Shown: piece after piece, positions 16,757-24,586 of the stretch | How the letters are laid out: each line of letters begins with the position of its first letter | Position numbering within the stretch: position 1 is the first letter of the stretch | Assembly: GCA_026418315.1 (NCBI GenBank) | Contig: JAOABO010000001.1 | Coordinates: 1-49,926 of the forward strand | Direction: 5' to 3' | Length of the DNA stretch: 49,926 bases | DNA from: Bacteroidia bacterium | GTDB lineage: Bacteria; Bacteroidota; Bacteroidia; B-17B0; Aurantibacillaceae | The notes under the pieces: generated by a model | What the model was told of the DNA's origin: nothing | The model's input: the letters and a program-made list of their open reading frames with translations, nothing else | Database searches by the model: none | Position numbers and translations under genes: made by a program

Positions 16757-17853
16757 AGTTCTGTCTTTTTATGGGTTATTGGTTCTGTATCGTTTTGATT
16801 TAAAATTTTATTTTGTATATTGATGGATTCTTCGTGCAATAAAGACAAAAAGTGATGAATGAAATGCTCGCTGATATTTAACTCTTTAGATATTGTTTTT
16901 CTGTTTTTTAAAATTTCTTTCCATCTTGATAATTGAAAAGCCATCACATTTTTTTCTTTCTTGTATAATGCTATTTGCTGAACTACATCAAATCTTCGTG
17001 CTATTAAATTAAGAATATCTTCATCTATTTCATCTATTATTTGTCTGAAAATATCCAATGTATTTTTGAATAGAGGGTCATCAGATGTTGTGTCAAGAAA
17101 TTTTAGTTTTGATAGTAATATTTTTAATTCCGATGGGGTAATTTGTTGTTCTTTATCGCTCAATGCTATAGAGGGGTTTATGTGTGTTTCAATCATCAGT
17201 CCGTTCATTCCTATGTTTAATGCTTTTTGAGATATTTCAAAAAGATATTCTTTTTTTCCGGCAATGTGGCTGGGATCACAAATAATGGGTATATCAGGAA
17301 ATTGTGTTTTTAATTCTAAAGGAATTTGCCATAATGGTTTGTTTCTGTATTGGTCATTTCCATAATAGAAAAAGCCGCGATGTATGGCGGCTATGTTGTT
17401 TATGCCTACGTTCATTATTCTCTCAATAGCCCCTATCCATAGTTTAATTTCGGGATGCATAGGGTTTTTTATCATGATGGGTATTTGGACATTTTGTAGT
17501 GCCGATGCGATTTCATTAACACTAAACGGATTGGTAGTTGTTCGTGCACCTATCCACACAACATCAATATGATATTTTAGTGCTAATTCTACATGCTGAG
17601 GACTTGCTACTTCAGTGCAAACGGGTATGTTATATTGTTGTTTTACTTCAGATAGCCATTTTAGTGCAGTTTCGCCATGCCCTTCAAATTTTCCAGGTGA
17701 AGTTCTTGGTTTCCAGATACCGGCTCTGAATAGAGAAATATTGGGAATATTTTTTATTGACTCTGCGGTTTGAAATAATTGTTCTTTGCTTTCTGCACTG
17801 CAAGGTCCTGCAATAATAACGGGTGATTGGAGTTTTGTAAAATCAATCATCAT
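16753..17853 (-). CDS. DAHP synthase (KDO8P-synthase-like) fused to chorismate mutase
   Basis: A 366-residue bifunctional enzyme. Residues 1 to about 260 form a type I-beta DAHP synthase, which condenses phosphoenolpyruvate and erythrose 4-phosphate to open the shikimate pathway: VIIAGPCSAES, LFRAGIWKPRTSPGKFEG, VWIGARTTTNPFSV, KNPMHPEIKLWIGA, PIICDPSHIAGKKEY and GLMIETHINPS. Residues about 275-350 form an AroQ-type chorismate mutase helix bundle (IDEIDEDILNLIARRFDVVQ, KEKNVMAFQLSRWKEIL). In this arrangement the mutase domain commonly also gives feedback inhibition by prephenate. It starts at the ATG at 17853 or the next codon (Met-Met), sharing one base with the stop of the tyrosine-kinase gene (TAATG). 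No other aromatic amino-acid gene is near, unlike the usual pheA/tyrA neighbourhood in Bacteroidota. Confidence 0.92.
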   Translation of the reverse strand: MMIDFTKLQSPVIIAGPCSAESKEQLFQTAESIKNIPNISLFRAGIWKPRTSPGKFEGHGETALKWLSEVKQQYNIPVCTEVASPQHVELALKYHIDVVWIGARTTTNPFSVNEIASALQNVQIPIMIKNPMHPEIKLWIGAIERIMNVGINNIAAIHRGFFYYGNDQYRNKPLWQIPLELKTQFPDIPIICDPSHIAGKKEYLFEISQKALNIGMNGLMIETHINPSIALSDKEQQITPSELKILLSKLKFLDTTSDDPLFKNTLDIFRQIIDEIDEDILNLIARRFDVVQQIALYKKEKNVMAFQLSRWKEILKNRKTISKELNISEHFIHHFLSLLHEESINIQNKILNQNDTEPITHKKTEL

Positions 17854-20216
17854 TAGTATTTTTTATATGAGTATGCACCATAGCGATATCCATAACCGTA
17901 TTTGTATCCATATTTGCTATAACTGTAATATCCTGATTTTTTGATATTAATGCCGTTTAGTATTAAGTATAAATTGGGTATTTTGTTTTCTTTAGCCAGT
18001 TGGTTGATAAATTTAATGGTGCGACGAGTGGCAATTTTAGAATTCACTGTAAAAATATTTAAATCTGAAAATTGCATTAAGTAAATAGCATCTACTAATA
18101 ATCCGGCTGGGGGCGTATCAATAATGATGTAATCATAATTTTGTTCTAAATATTTTAGTAGTTCATTTAGTTTATTAGATAATAATAAATCGGATGGATT
18201 AGGTGGTGTATCTTTTCCGGCAAGGAATATATCTAAATGGTCAATAAAAGAAGAGTACTTGATTTCTTCTATTGTTGCCTGATTAGATAAATATGCTCCA
18301 ATTCCTTTATTGGGTTGTAGTTTTAGGGCACTGAAAATTCTTGGCTTGTGTAAGTCCAGTTCCAGTAATGCTATTTTTTTATTGGACTTAGCAAGCATAG
18401 AGGCAAGATTAACAGATAAAAAGGTTTTGCCTTCTCCGGGTAAAAAGGAGGTAAATAAAATTTTTTTAACTGGATTGTCTTTTGATGTGTATTTGATATT
18501 CGTAATTAATCCTCTTATAGCATCTGTAACAGGAGAATGTGGTTCTTCAATAGATATCACAGAATTTTCATTAACATTTTTCTGAAATGGGATTACTCCT
18601 AAAAGTGGTAAATCTGTTAGTTCTTTTAAATATTCTTCATCTGTAATTTTTACATAAAATAATACTCTGATTAAAATAATTAAAATGGCTAAACCTAACC
18701 CAAAGGAAATAAATGTATTTCTAATTTTATTTTTATCGGGCTTTACTATGCCCATATTTCTTGGTTTTTCTACTATTTTTACATTTGGAGTAATAGATGC
18801 TTTAGCTATTCTTGTATTGGCTTTTTTTTCTAATAAAAAGGAATATAATTTTTGATTAATTTCTATCTTTCTCTGAATATTCAGCACATCTCTTTGTTTT
18901 GGCGAAATGTATTTAAACTTTGAAGCAAAGTTATTAATTTCACTTTCCAAGTTTTCGAGTTGTCTATAGGTTGCTTTTCTTGAGTTGGTTATGTATATAA
19001 GCAGGTCTTGTTTTAATCTTCGGATGTTTTGTTTAAGGTTGGTTACATTAGGGTTGTTGTCTGTATTGGTTCCATATTGGTCGTTTAATTTTATTTGTAG
19101 CTGATAAAGTTCTGTAACTGCACTTGGTAAAAAACCTTGTTTTTCAAGAATAAAAACATTAGGGGGTAGGAACTGCGGGTCTTTATCTTCAATAATGTAC
19201 TTTTCCAAATCATTTAAAGATTCTATTTGCATTTTTAATTGGTTTTTCTGATTTTCATAATCTGTCAGTTTATCTAAATAGGTTTTTTGTTCCCAATCCA
19301 AATCTAAAATATTATGAATATCTTTGTAGAATAACATAGAATCTTCAACTCCTTTCAAAGCGGCTGAAATTTCGGATAATTGTTTATCAATATATTGAAG
19401 TGTTTTTTCATTAAGTTCTAATCTGGATTTTAATGTGCTTTTTATGTAAACTGTATTGAGTGTGTCTAAAACAAGCACTGCTCTCTCTGGTATTACATCT
19501 TCAACAGAGATTTTGAGAATATTGGTATAATCAGGATTTTCAATATTAAGCGTGGAAAGGTATTTGTTTATCAGAAATTCTTTTGAATGTATAATAATTT
19601 CATAGTTAATTTCAGACAAGGAGAGTGCTGTTTGCATTGTAAGATTAGCTGTGCGTTTTACTAATATACTTAAGTCGGTATCAATTAAATCTTTATCAAA
19701 TTCACCTTCTTTTACGACTTGACGGCCGTTTATATCCATCCATAATTGATACTTTGTATAATTTTTTATTTTGAATTTTATGGGAACTTCATAAAATGAA
19801 GGATTGATGTTATTGACTTTGATTTCAAAGGGCATTCCGCTAAATTGTTCTGTTGTTCTTACCTTTCCTACAATGTAATAAGATACCTGCAACGTGCTTT
19901 TTAGTTTTTCAATAGTTTCATCCATTATATCATAGGATTTTATGACTCTTATCTGGTTAGAATTGTCTATGTATGCAGAATAGGCGGATGAATACATATT
20001 TTCTTCTGAAATCAAATTTTTATCATAGTAATCTTTAATATTAATAAGAATTTGTGTAGATGCTTGATAAATATTGGTTAATTTGTATATATAAAAATAA
20101 CCGGCGGTGTAAGAGAGTATAATTGCAACTAATGGAATATACCAGTTTTGTTTAATAATTCTTGAGATGGCCTGAATATCTTTCTCACTGATAATATTTA
20201 TTCTGGTATTTTCCAT
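17853..20216 (-). CDS. Wzc-like polysaccharide co-polymerase / tyrosine autokinase
   Basis: A 787-residue inner-membrane protein that should control chain length and export of capsule or exopolysaccharide through cycles of tyrosine phosphorylation. Order: N-terminal cytoplasmic segment, first membrane helix (about residues 32-52), Wzz-type periplasmic region with long coiled coils (ELNEKTLQYIDKQLSEI and others), second membrane helix (about 508-530), then a bacterial tyrosine kinase domain with Walker A FTSFLPGEGKTFLSVNLAS, Walker A' LLELDLHKPRI and Walker B YDYIIIDTPPAGLLVD. The last 25 residues contain 12 tyrosines, an unusually dense autophosphorylation tail. No glycosyltransferase, flippase or outer-membrane export gene is next to it; instead it sits downstream of the exosortase module, 3 bases after a HAD phosphatase gene. 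Confidence 0.93.
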   Translation of the reverse strand: MENTRINIISEKDIQAISRIIKQNWYIPLVAIILSYTAGYFYIYKLTNIYQASTQILINIKDYYDKNLISEENMYSSAYSAYIDNSNQIRVIKSYDIMDETIEKLKSTLQVSYYIVGKVRTTEQFSGMPFEIKVNNINPSFYEVPIKFKIKNYTKYQLWMDINGRQVVKEGEFDKDLIDTDLSILVKRTANLTMQTALSLSEINYEIIIHSKEFLINKYLSTLNIENPDYTNILKISVEDVIPERAVLVLDTLNTVYIKSTLKSRLELNEKTLQYIDKQLSEISAALKGVEDSMLFYKDIHNILDLDWEQKTYLDKLTDYENQKNQLKMQIESLNDLEKYIIEDKDPQFLPPNVFILEKQGFLPSAVTELYQLQIKLNDQYGTNTDNNPNVTNLKQNIRRLKQDLLIYITNSRKATYRQLENLESEINNFASKFKYISPKQRDVLNIQRKIEINQKLYSFLLEKKANTRIAKASITPNVKIVEKPRNMGIVKPDKNKIRNTFISFGLGLAILIILIRVLFYVKITDEEYLKELTDLPLLGVIPFQKNVNENSVISIEEPHSPVTDAIRGLITNIKYTSKDNPVKKILFTSFLPGEGKTFLSVNLASMLAKSNKKIALLELDLHKPRIFSALKLQPNKGIGAYLSNQATIEEIKYSSFIDHLDIFLAGKDTPPNPSDLLLSNKLNELLKYLEQNYDYIIIDTPPAGLLVDAIYLMQFSDLNIFTVNSKIATRRTIKFINQLAKENKIPNLYLILNGINIKKSGYYSYSKYGYKYGYGYRYGAYSYKKY

Positions 20217-20219
20217 AAT

Positions 20220-20882
20220 TTATTGACCTGATGTTGCTTTAATAAGTACCGATTCATTGTGGCTATTCAAAAGGTTATTTAAAGTGTTTTTTAATAATTC
20301 ATTTGAGGGATATAAATAAGATTTTATACCTAATTTTTTAGCAGATTCTATGTGGTCTATAGTATCATCAAAATATACTGTGTGGTTTAAATCAAGATTG
20401 TTTTCTTTTACAATTTTCTGAAACAACTTTGCGTCTGGCTTTCTTAAGCCCATTCTGCATGAATAATAAACTTTATCAAATAATAACTCTAATGATTCTA
20501 TATGGTGTTTTTGCTGAAGCATTTCTTCAAAACATTGAATATGTGTTTCACAAGTATTGCTCAATAAAATAAGACGATATTGCTTTGAAAGATGATGTAA
20601 AAATTCTATGTTTTCTTTTGGAATAGCTAACAACATGGCGTTCCATGCTTCTTTAAGATAATACAAGTCCTTTTCAAACGACAACAAATCCTGTAATTCT
20701 TCAAAAAACTCTTTTTCAGTTATTTTGCCCATCTCAAATTTTTGAATAAGCTGATGTGGATATCCAAATTGCATCCACTCTTTAATGTCTTTATTGGTGT
20801 ATTCCAAGATTTTTTGTCGGGTTGCTTCTGTATTAAGAGGTAGTATAACACCCCCTAAATCAAAGATAATAGTTGGTCTCAT
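20220..20882 (-). CDS. HAD-family hydrolase
   Basis: A 220-residue haloacid-dehalogenase-type phosphatase of subfamily IA. The nucleophile Asp is in TIIFDLGGVILPLN, motif II is LLSNTCETH, the motif III Lys lies in LRKPDAKLFQKIV, and motif IV is VYFDDTIDHIESAKKLG. The second Asp of the usual DxD is replaced by Gly (Asp-Leu-Gly-Gly), a pattern also seen in epoxide-hydrolase-like members and in several sugar-phosphate phosphatases, so the acid-base step may differ. The substrate cannot be told. The ATG overlaps the glyA stop codon by four bases and the kinase gene follows after 3 bases. I infer a soluble cytoplasmic enzyme, possibly a phosphoglycolate- or sugar-phosphate phosphatase. Confidence 0.85.
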   Translation of the reverse strand: MRPTIIFDLGGVILPLNTEATRQKILEYTNKDIKEWMQFGYPHQLIQKFEMGKITEKEFFEELQDLLSFEKDLYYLKEAWNAMLLAIPKENIEFLHHLSKQYRLILLSNTCETHIQCFEEMLQQKHHIESLELLFDKVYYSCRMGLRKPDAKLFQKIVKENNLDLNHTVYFDDTIDHIESAKKLGIKSYLYPSNELLKNTLNNLLNSHNESVLIKATSGQ

Positions 20883-22156
20883 AAATCTGAAAATAAAGGA
20901 TATTTACTCATCATTTGATTGACTTTCTTTTTAATTTTTGAAAGTGCTTTAGGATTATTTTTATTTCTGATAGTTTCATCGATTAACTCCACAATCTTTA
21001 TGCAATCTTTTTCTTTTAATCCCCTGGTAGTAATGGCAGCGGTTCCTATTCTTATGCCAGATGTAATAAACGGCGATTTGTCATCAAAAGGGACCATGTT
21101 TTTATTTACTGTAATATCTACTTCTCCTAATAATTTTTCTGCTTCTTTTCCTGTAATATCTTTGTTTCTCAAATCAATAAGCATCAGGTGATTATCCGTT
21201 CCGCCCGAAACGATGTGATAGTTCTTTTCAATCAGTGCTTGGGCCATAGCTTTGGCATTTTTTGTTACCTGAATAATGTAATAGAGATATTCATCTGTGA
21301 GTGCTTCAGCAAATGCTACTGCTTTGGCAGCAATAATGTGTTCAAGTGGTCCTCCTTGTATGCCTGGGAAAACAGCACTATCCAACAGAGCACTCATCAT
21401 TTTAATTTCACCCTTTGGTGTTTTTTCTCCAAAAGGATTAGGAAAATCTTTTTTCATCATAATCATCCCTCCACGAGGTCCCCTTAATGTTTTATGGGTT
21501 GTAGTAGTAACGATGTGACAATGCAATAAGGCATCGTTTAATATTCCTTTAGCTATAAGTCCTGCAGGATGCGATATGTCTGCCAACACTATGGCATTTA
21601 CCTTATCGGCTGCTTCTCTGACCAAGGCATAATCCCAATCTCTTGAATAGGCCGAGGCGCCTACTATTACCATCTTTGGTTTTTCATCTATTATTTGATG
21701 ATATAGTTTTCTGAAATCTATTAAACCCGTTTCTTTTTCAACACTATAAAATAATGGAGTATACAACTTACCTGAATAATTAACCGGTGAACCGTGTGTA
21801 AGATGTCCTCCATGAGATAAGTTCAATCCCAGAATTTTATCTCCCGGCTTTAAGCAAGCATACATGACCGCTGCATTTGCCTGTGCACCAGAATGTGGCT
21901 GTACATTGACCCATTCTGCACCAAATAATTTTTTTGCTCTGTCAATGGCTAATTGTTCTATTTTATCTACCACTTCACATCCTCCGTAATATCTTCTTCC
22001 AGGATAACCTTCTGCATATTTATTCGTTAATACACTTCCCATTGCTTTCATCACTTGTTTACTCACATAATTTTCACTGGCTATTAACTCAATACCTCTC
22101 AGCTGCCTCTCTTCTTCTTCTTTGATGTACTTAAAAATCTGTGTTTCTTTTTTCAT
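20879..22156 (-). CDS. glyA: Serine hydroxymethyltransferase
   Basis: A PLP enzyme that interconverts serine and glycine and charges tetrahydrofolate with one-carbon units. The 425-residue protein starts at the ATG at 22156 (MKKETQIFKYIKEEEERQL), as relatives do; a longer frame to 22228 would add 24 unrelated residues. It shows GIELIASENYVS, NKYAEGYPGRRYYGGCEVVD, NVQPHSGAQANAAV, ADISHPAGLI, the PLP lysine in TTTTHKTLRGPRGG, and GIRIGTAAITTRG. The start lies 26 bases inside the 3' end of the gene for the XrtF-associated membrane protein, so translation of the two is probably linked. Its position between an exosortase pair and a tyrosine kinase is odd for a housekeeping enzyme. Confidence 0.97.
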   Translation of the reverse strand: MKKETQIFKYIKEEEERQLRGIELIASENYVSKQVMKAMGSVLTNKYAEGYPGRRYYGGCEVVDKIEQLAIDRAKKLFGAEWVNVQPHSGAQANAAVMYACLKPGDKILGLNLSHGGHLTHGSPVNYSGKLYTPLFYSVEKETGLIDFRKLYHQIIDEKPKMVIVGASAYSRDWDYALVREAADKVNAIVLADISHPAGLIAKGILNDALLHCHIVTTTTHKTLRGPRGGMIMMKKDFPNPFGEKTPKGEIKMMSALLDSAVFPGIQGGPLEHIIAAKAVAFAEALTDEYLYYIIQVTKNAKAMAQALIEKNYHIVSGGTDNHLMLIDLRNKDITGKEAEKLLGEVDITVNKNMVPFDDKSPFITSGIRIGTAAITTRGLKEKDCIKIVELIDETIRNKNNPKALSKIKKKVNQMMSKYPLFSDL

Positions 22157-22631
22157 GATGATGTAATTTGTTTTTATCCCACAAATATAATGCAAATAAT
22201 ACAAAGCTGATAAGTGGTGATTGTGCAAGACCCATTAATCCACGACTTAAGGAATATTCGGTTTCGTTGAGTTTCTGATGAAAATAATACGCGTATAGCA
22301 TTAATATGATACTTAAGGCAAAAAGAAAAATATATGAAATGATTAAAATTCGGATATAAAAAGCATAAACCTTCATCTGCTTTAAAAAGTAAAAATTGAG
22401 TATAAAATATATTATTACAAAAAGAAATGTGAGTGGATATTTGATGTAGTACAAAGTGGCATGTGAAAATTGAGTAAGCCATCCAAAACCATAAGGAATA
22501 GGCATTGTTGTGTTTTTGTAATATTTGAAATAGATAACATTATTGATATTTACAAACATATACTCTCTGAACAACCCCAACAAAATAAATAATATTAAAA
22601 ACAGCGAGATTTTGGTTATGATGAATCGCAT
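22131..22631 (-). CDS. Exosortase F-associated membrane protein
   Basis: 166 residues with about four to five hydrophobic helices (for example ISLFLILFILLGLF near the N-terminus, TFLFVIIYFILNFYFL and ISYIFLFALSIILMLYAYYF in the middle). The family is known as a protein found next to XrtF in Flavobacteria (I recall it under the name exosortase F system-associated protein); recognition rests on size, topology, the sequence FREYMFVNIN...YGFGWL and the position directly after xrtF (4-base gap). Function is not known; it may present the substrate or its attached group to the exosortase. Its 3' end overlaps the glyA start by 26 bases. Confidence 0.8.
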   Translation of the reverse strand: MRFIITKISLFLILFILLGLFREYMFVNINNVIYFKYYKNTTMPIPYGFGWLTQFSHATLYYIKYPLTFLFVIIYFILNFYFLKQMKVYAFYIRILIISYIFLFALSIILMLYAYYFHQKLNETEYSLSRGLMGLAQSPLISFVLFALYLWDKNKLHHHEKRNTDF

Positions 22632-22635
22632 TGAT

Positions 22636-23178
22636 TTAAGCGTATTTATTTACCCACCACATCCACAACATAAAAATATAGGCATATACAAGAAAAGTAA
22701 ATACATAAGTATGATTAAATTCCAGCCATTCCGGTTTATAATAAGTAATAATGGTAAGTCCTACTACTCTTAAAACATTGATTACATGGATTGTAAGAAT
22801 ACCAAAAGGAACAAACCACCATTTATCTCTTTGATTACCGGGAAAAGCAAGGATAAAAATAGAAAAAATAATAAACAAACTCATAGCATCACAGGCCTTT
22901 CCCACCCATACACCTATGGAGCCATGAATGCCTATTACCTGAAAGTCATTAACATCTGTTGTTTTAAAGGTATTAAACTTCATTCTGTTTAATATCTCAT
23001 CAACATTTTCAATAATGACTCTTATGACATACTCATCAAATAATGTATATTTCTTTAAAACCAATTCGTATAAAGTAAAACTCAAAAAATAAAGTATGGA
23101 AGCAGTAAAAACAAATTTGATTCTCGGGTCAGAAAAGTTCAGCTTACTCTTTTTATTCTGAACTTTCTGTTTGTCCAT
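22636..23178 (-). CDS. xrtF: Exosortase family protein XrtF
   Basis: An integral membrane cysteine transpeptidase-like enzyme expected to cut a C-terminal sorting signal from exported proteins. 180 residues from the ATG at 23178 (MDKQKVQNKKSKLNFS); an ATG at 23205 would add nine residues. The exosortase triad is visible: Cys in VWVGKACDAMSLFII, Arg in VINVLRVVGLTII, and His in EFNHTYVFTFL, each at a membrane-helix edge. Hydrophobic segments include VFTASILYFLSFTLYEL and LFIIFSIFILAF. The gene overlaps the upstream small-protein gene by 26 bases and is followed after 4 bases by the associated membrane protein. The small size and the partner gene fit the XrtF type of Flavobacteria rather than EpsH/XrtA. 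Confidence 0.9.
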   Translation of the reverse strand: MDKQKVQNKKSKLNFSDPRIKFVFTASILYFLSFTLYELVLKKYTLFDEYVIRVIIENVDEILNRMKFNTFKTTDVNDFQVIGIHGSIGVWVGKACDAMSLFIIFSIFILAFPGNQRDKWWFVPFGILTIHVINVLRVVGLTIITYYKPEWLEFNHTYVFTFLVYAYIFMLWMWWVNKYA

Positions 23179-23401
23179 TATTTCGTCTGGCTTTGAACTT
23201 ATCATAAGATTTTTTTACACCATACAAAGCACCCGCTGCAATTAAAAAACTTACTCCCCCGTCAATAGGAATACATGGTGGTGGCCAGCATGGAGGAGGT
23301 GGAGGAGGAGGTGGTGGTGGCGCTGCACCAAAACTCACAAACACAACAAGAAAAAACACAATTGTCAAAAAAACAGGTTTATATGATTGAATACAGAACA
23401 T
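23153..23401 (-). CDS. Tiny polyproline-Cys protein with a PIDGG C-terminal sorting signal, likely XrtF substrate
   Basis: 82 residues from the ATG at 23401; an in-frame TTG at 23419 could add six. It has four parts: a signal peptide (YKPVFLTIVFFLVVFVSFGA), a run of ten prolines, the segment CWPPPC, and a C-terminal tripartite tail made of the motif IPIDGG, a hydrophobic stretch VSFLIAAGALYGV and a basic cluster KKSYDKFKARR. This tail layout (motif, membrane stretch, Arg/Lys) is that of exosortase sorting signals; I recall it as the PID-CTERM type of Flavobacteria. If the signal peptide is removed and the tail is cut near PIDGG, only about 20 residues remain, almost all Pro and Cys. The gene is first in the operon and overlaps xrtF by 26 bases, so it is very likely the dedicated substrate. 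Confidence 0.8.
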   Translation of the reverse strand: MFCIQSYKPVFLTIVFFLVVFVSFGAAPPPPPPPPPPCWPPPCIPIDGGVSFLIAAGALYGVKKSYDKFKARRNNGQTESSE

Positions 23402-23416
23402 ACATTTTATTTTCTG

Positions 23417-23424
23417 CAAATTTA
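23417..23424 (-). promoter_or_regulatory. Possible -7 element of the xrtF operon
   Basis: TAAATTTG on the minus strand fits TAnnTTTG and would start transcription about 9 bases before the ATG at 23401. No -33 element at the right spacing is seen. If real, a start upstream at the TTG (23419) is excluded. Confidence 0.4.
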
Positions 23425-23506
23425 AGGAAAAAATAATGAAATAAAAAATCTATACAAAAACTATTAAAAATAAAACATAGACAAAATGCTCAATCAGAAT
23501 TTTTAT

Positions 23507-23514
23507 TAGGTTTG
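23507..23514 (+). promoter_or_regulatory. -7 element of the reductase-lptB operon
   Basis: TAGGTTTG fits TAnnTTTG and ends 10 bases before the ATG at 23525, which implies a near-leaderless message. No -33 TTG is visible at the expected distance. Confidence 0.45.
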
Positions 23515-23524
23515 CCCCAAAAAC

Positions 23525-24583
23525 ATGTCACACTTTTATCCTCTGAAAGTCAAAAATATAGAAAGAGTTTCTAAAGATGCAGTAGCCATTACATTTGATA
23601 TTCCCCTTCAATATGTGTCTCATTTCAGATTTAAGCAAGGTCAGTTTATCACACTTAAAATTAATATTGATGGCGAAAATGTCATGCGTTCATACAGTAT
23701 TTGTACAAGTCCGTATTCAGAAAAAGAACTGAAAGTGGCAGTAAAAGAAGTACCGGGTGGTAAAATGTCCACATACATTAACCAAAAATTAAAAATAGGT
23801 GAAACCATAGAAGTGATGCCGCCATCAGGTCGCTTTTATACAGAACTTAACTCTGCTCATCAAAAAAAATACATTCTTTTTGCAGGTGGCAGCGGCATTA
23901 CACCTATGATGAGCATCATTAAAAGTATTTTATTTATTGAAAAACAAAGTACTATAGTTTTATTGTATGCTAATAGAGAACCTGATAATGTAATTTTTCA
24001 AAACGAAATAGATCTTTTAGCAAAAAGTCATTCAAACTTTCAAGTTGTTTATATTTTTGACAATCCACCTTCTGACTATCCGCCAGAGCAATCAGGATTA
24101 TTAAATGAATCCAAAATACACACTCTGCTTGAAAAATATAATGGATTAAGTGCTGACGAATATTTTATTTGTGGTCCTACCCCTATGATGCAGGTTATTG
24201 AATCCAGTTTAAAGAAACTGCAGGTGCCATCTGAAAAAATACACATTGAATACTTTACAGCAGTAGAAAATCAAAATATAAGCAGCACATCGGATAATAT
24301 AGAATCTGAAGTAACCGTTATTTTATATGGAATACAAACCACATTTCGGTTAAGTTCCAATGATATTAATATTTTAGATGCTGCTATTCAAAACGGAGTG
24401 GATGCACCGTTTAGCTGTAAAGGAGGTGTATGTAGTACATGCAGAGCAAAAGTGATTGAAGGAAAAGCCAACATGACTGTCAATTATGCTCTTACCGAAC
24501 AAGAAGTGGCAGATGGCTTCATACTGACCTGCCAGGCACATCCTGCAAGTGAAAAAGTAGTGATAGATTATGATGCTCTTTAA
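23525..24583 (+). CDS. PaaE-like ferredoxin reductase (FAD/NAD(P)H, 2Fe-2S)
   Basis: A 352-residue electron-transfer protein that takes electrons from NAD(P)H through FAD to a 2Fe-2S cluster. Residues 1-230 are a ferredoxin-NADP reductase module: the FAD motif MRSYSICTSP, GGKMSTYIN, the NAD(P) motif FAGGSGITPMMSIIK, and FICGPTPMMQVIE. The C-terminal plant-type ferredoxin has CKGGVCSTCRAKVIEG and a fourth Cys in FILTCQAHP. The architecture equals PaaE, the reductase of phenylacetyl-CoA epoxidase, but no paaABCD genes are present here, so the partner may be another oxygenase or desaturase. lptB follows after 3 bases, suggesting cotranscription. Confidence 0.88.
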   Translation: MSHFYPLKVKNIERVSKDAVAITFDIPLQYVSHFRFKQGQFITLKINIDGENVMRSYSICTSPYSEKELKVAVKEVPGGKMSTYINQKLKIGETIEVMPPSGRFYTELNSAHQKKYILFAGGSGITPMMSIIKSILFIEKQSTIVLLYANREPDNVIFQNEIDLLAKSHSNFQVVYIFDNPPSDYPPEQSGLLNESKIHTLLEKYNGLSADEYFICGPTPMMQVIESSLKKLQVPSEKIHIEYFTAVENQNISSTSDNIESEVTVILYGIQTTFRLSSNDINILDAAIQNGVDAPFSCKGGVCSTCRAKVIEGKANMTVNYALTEQEVADGFILTCQAHPASEKVVIDYDAL

Positions 24584-24586
24584 TAT

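Noticed and set aside
23286..23330. GGN/CCN triplet run as a microsatellite or recombination element
   Set aside because: It is in frame, encodes the proline run of the exosortase substrate and is not a perfect repeat at DNA level (CCA and CCT mixed), so the coding explanation suffices.
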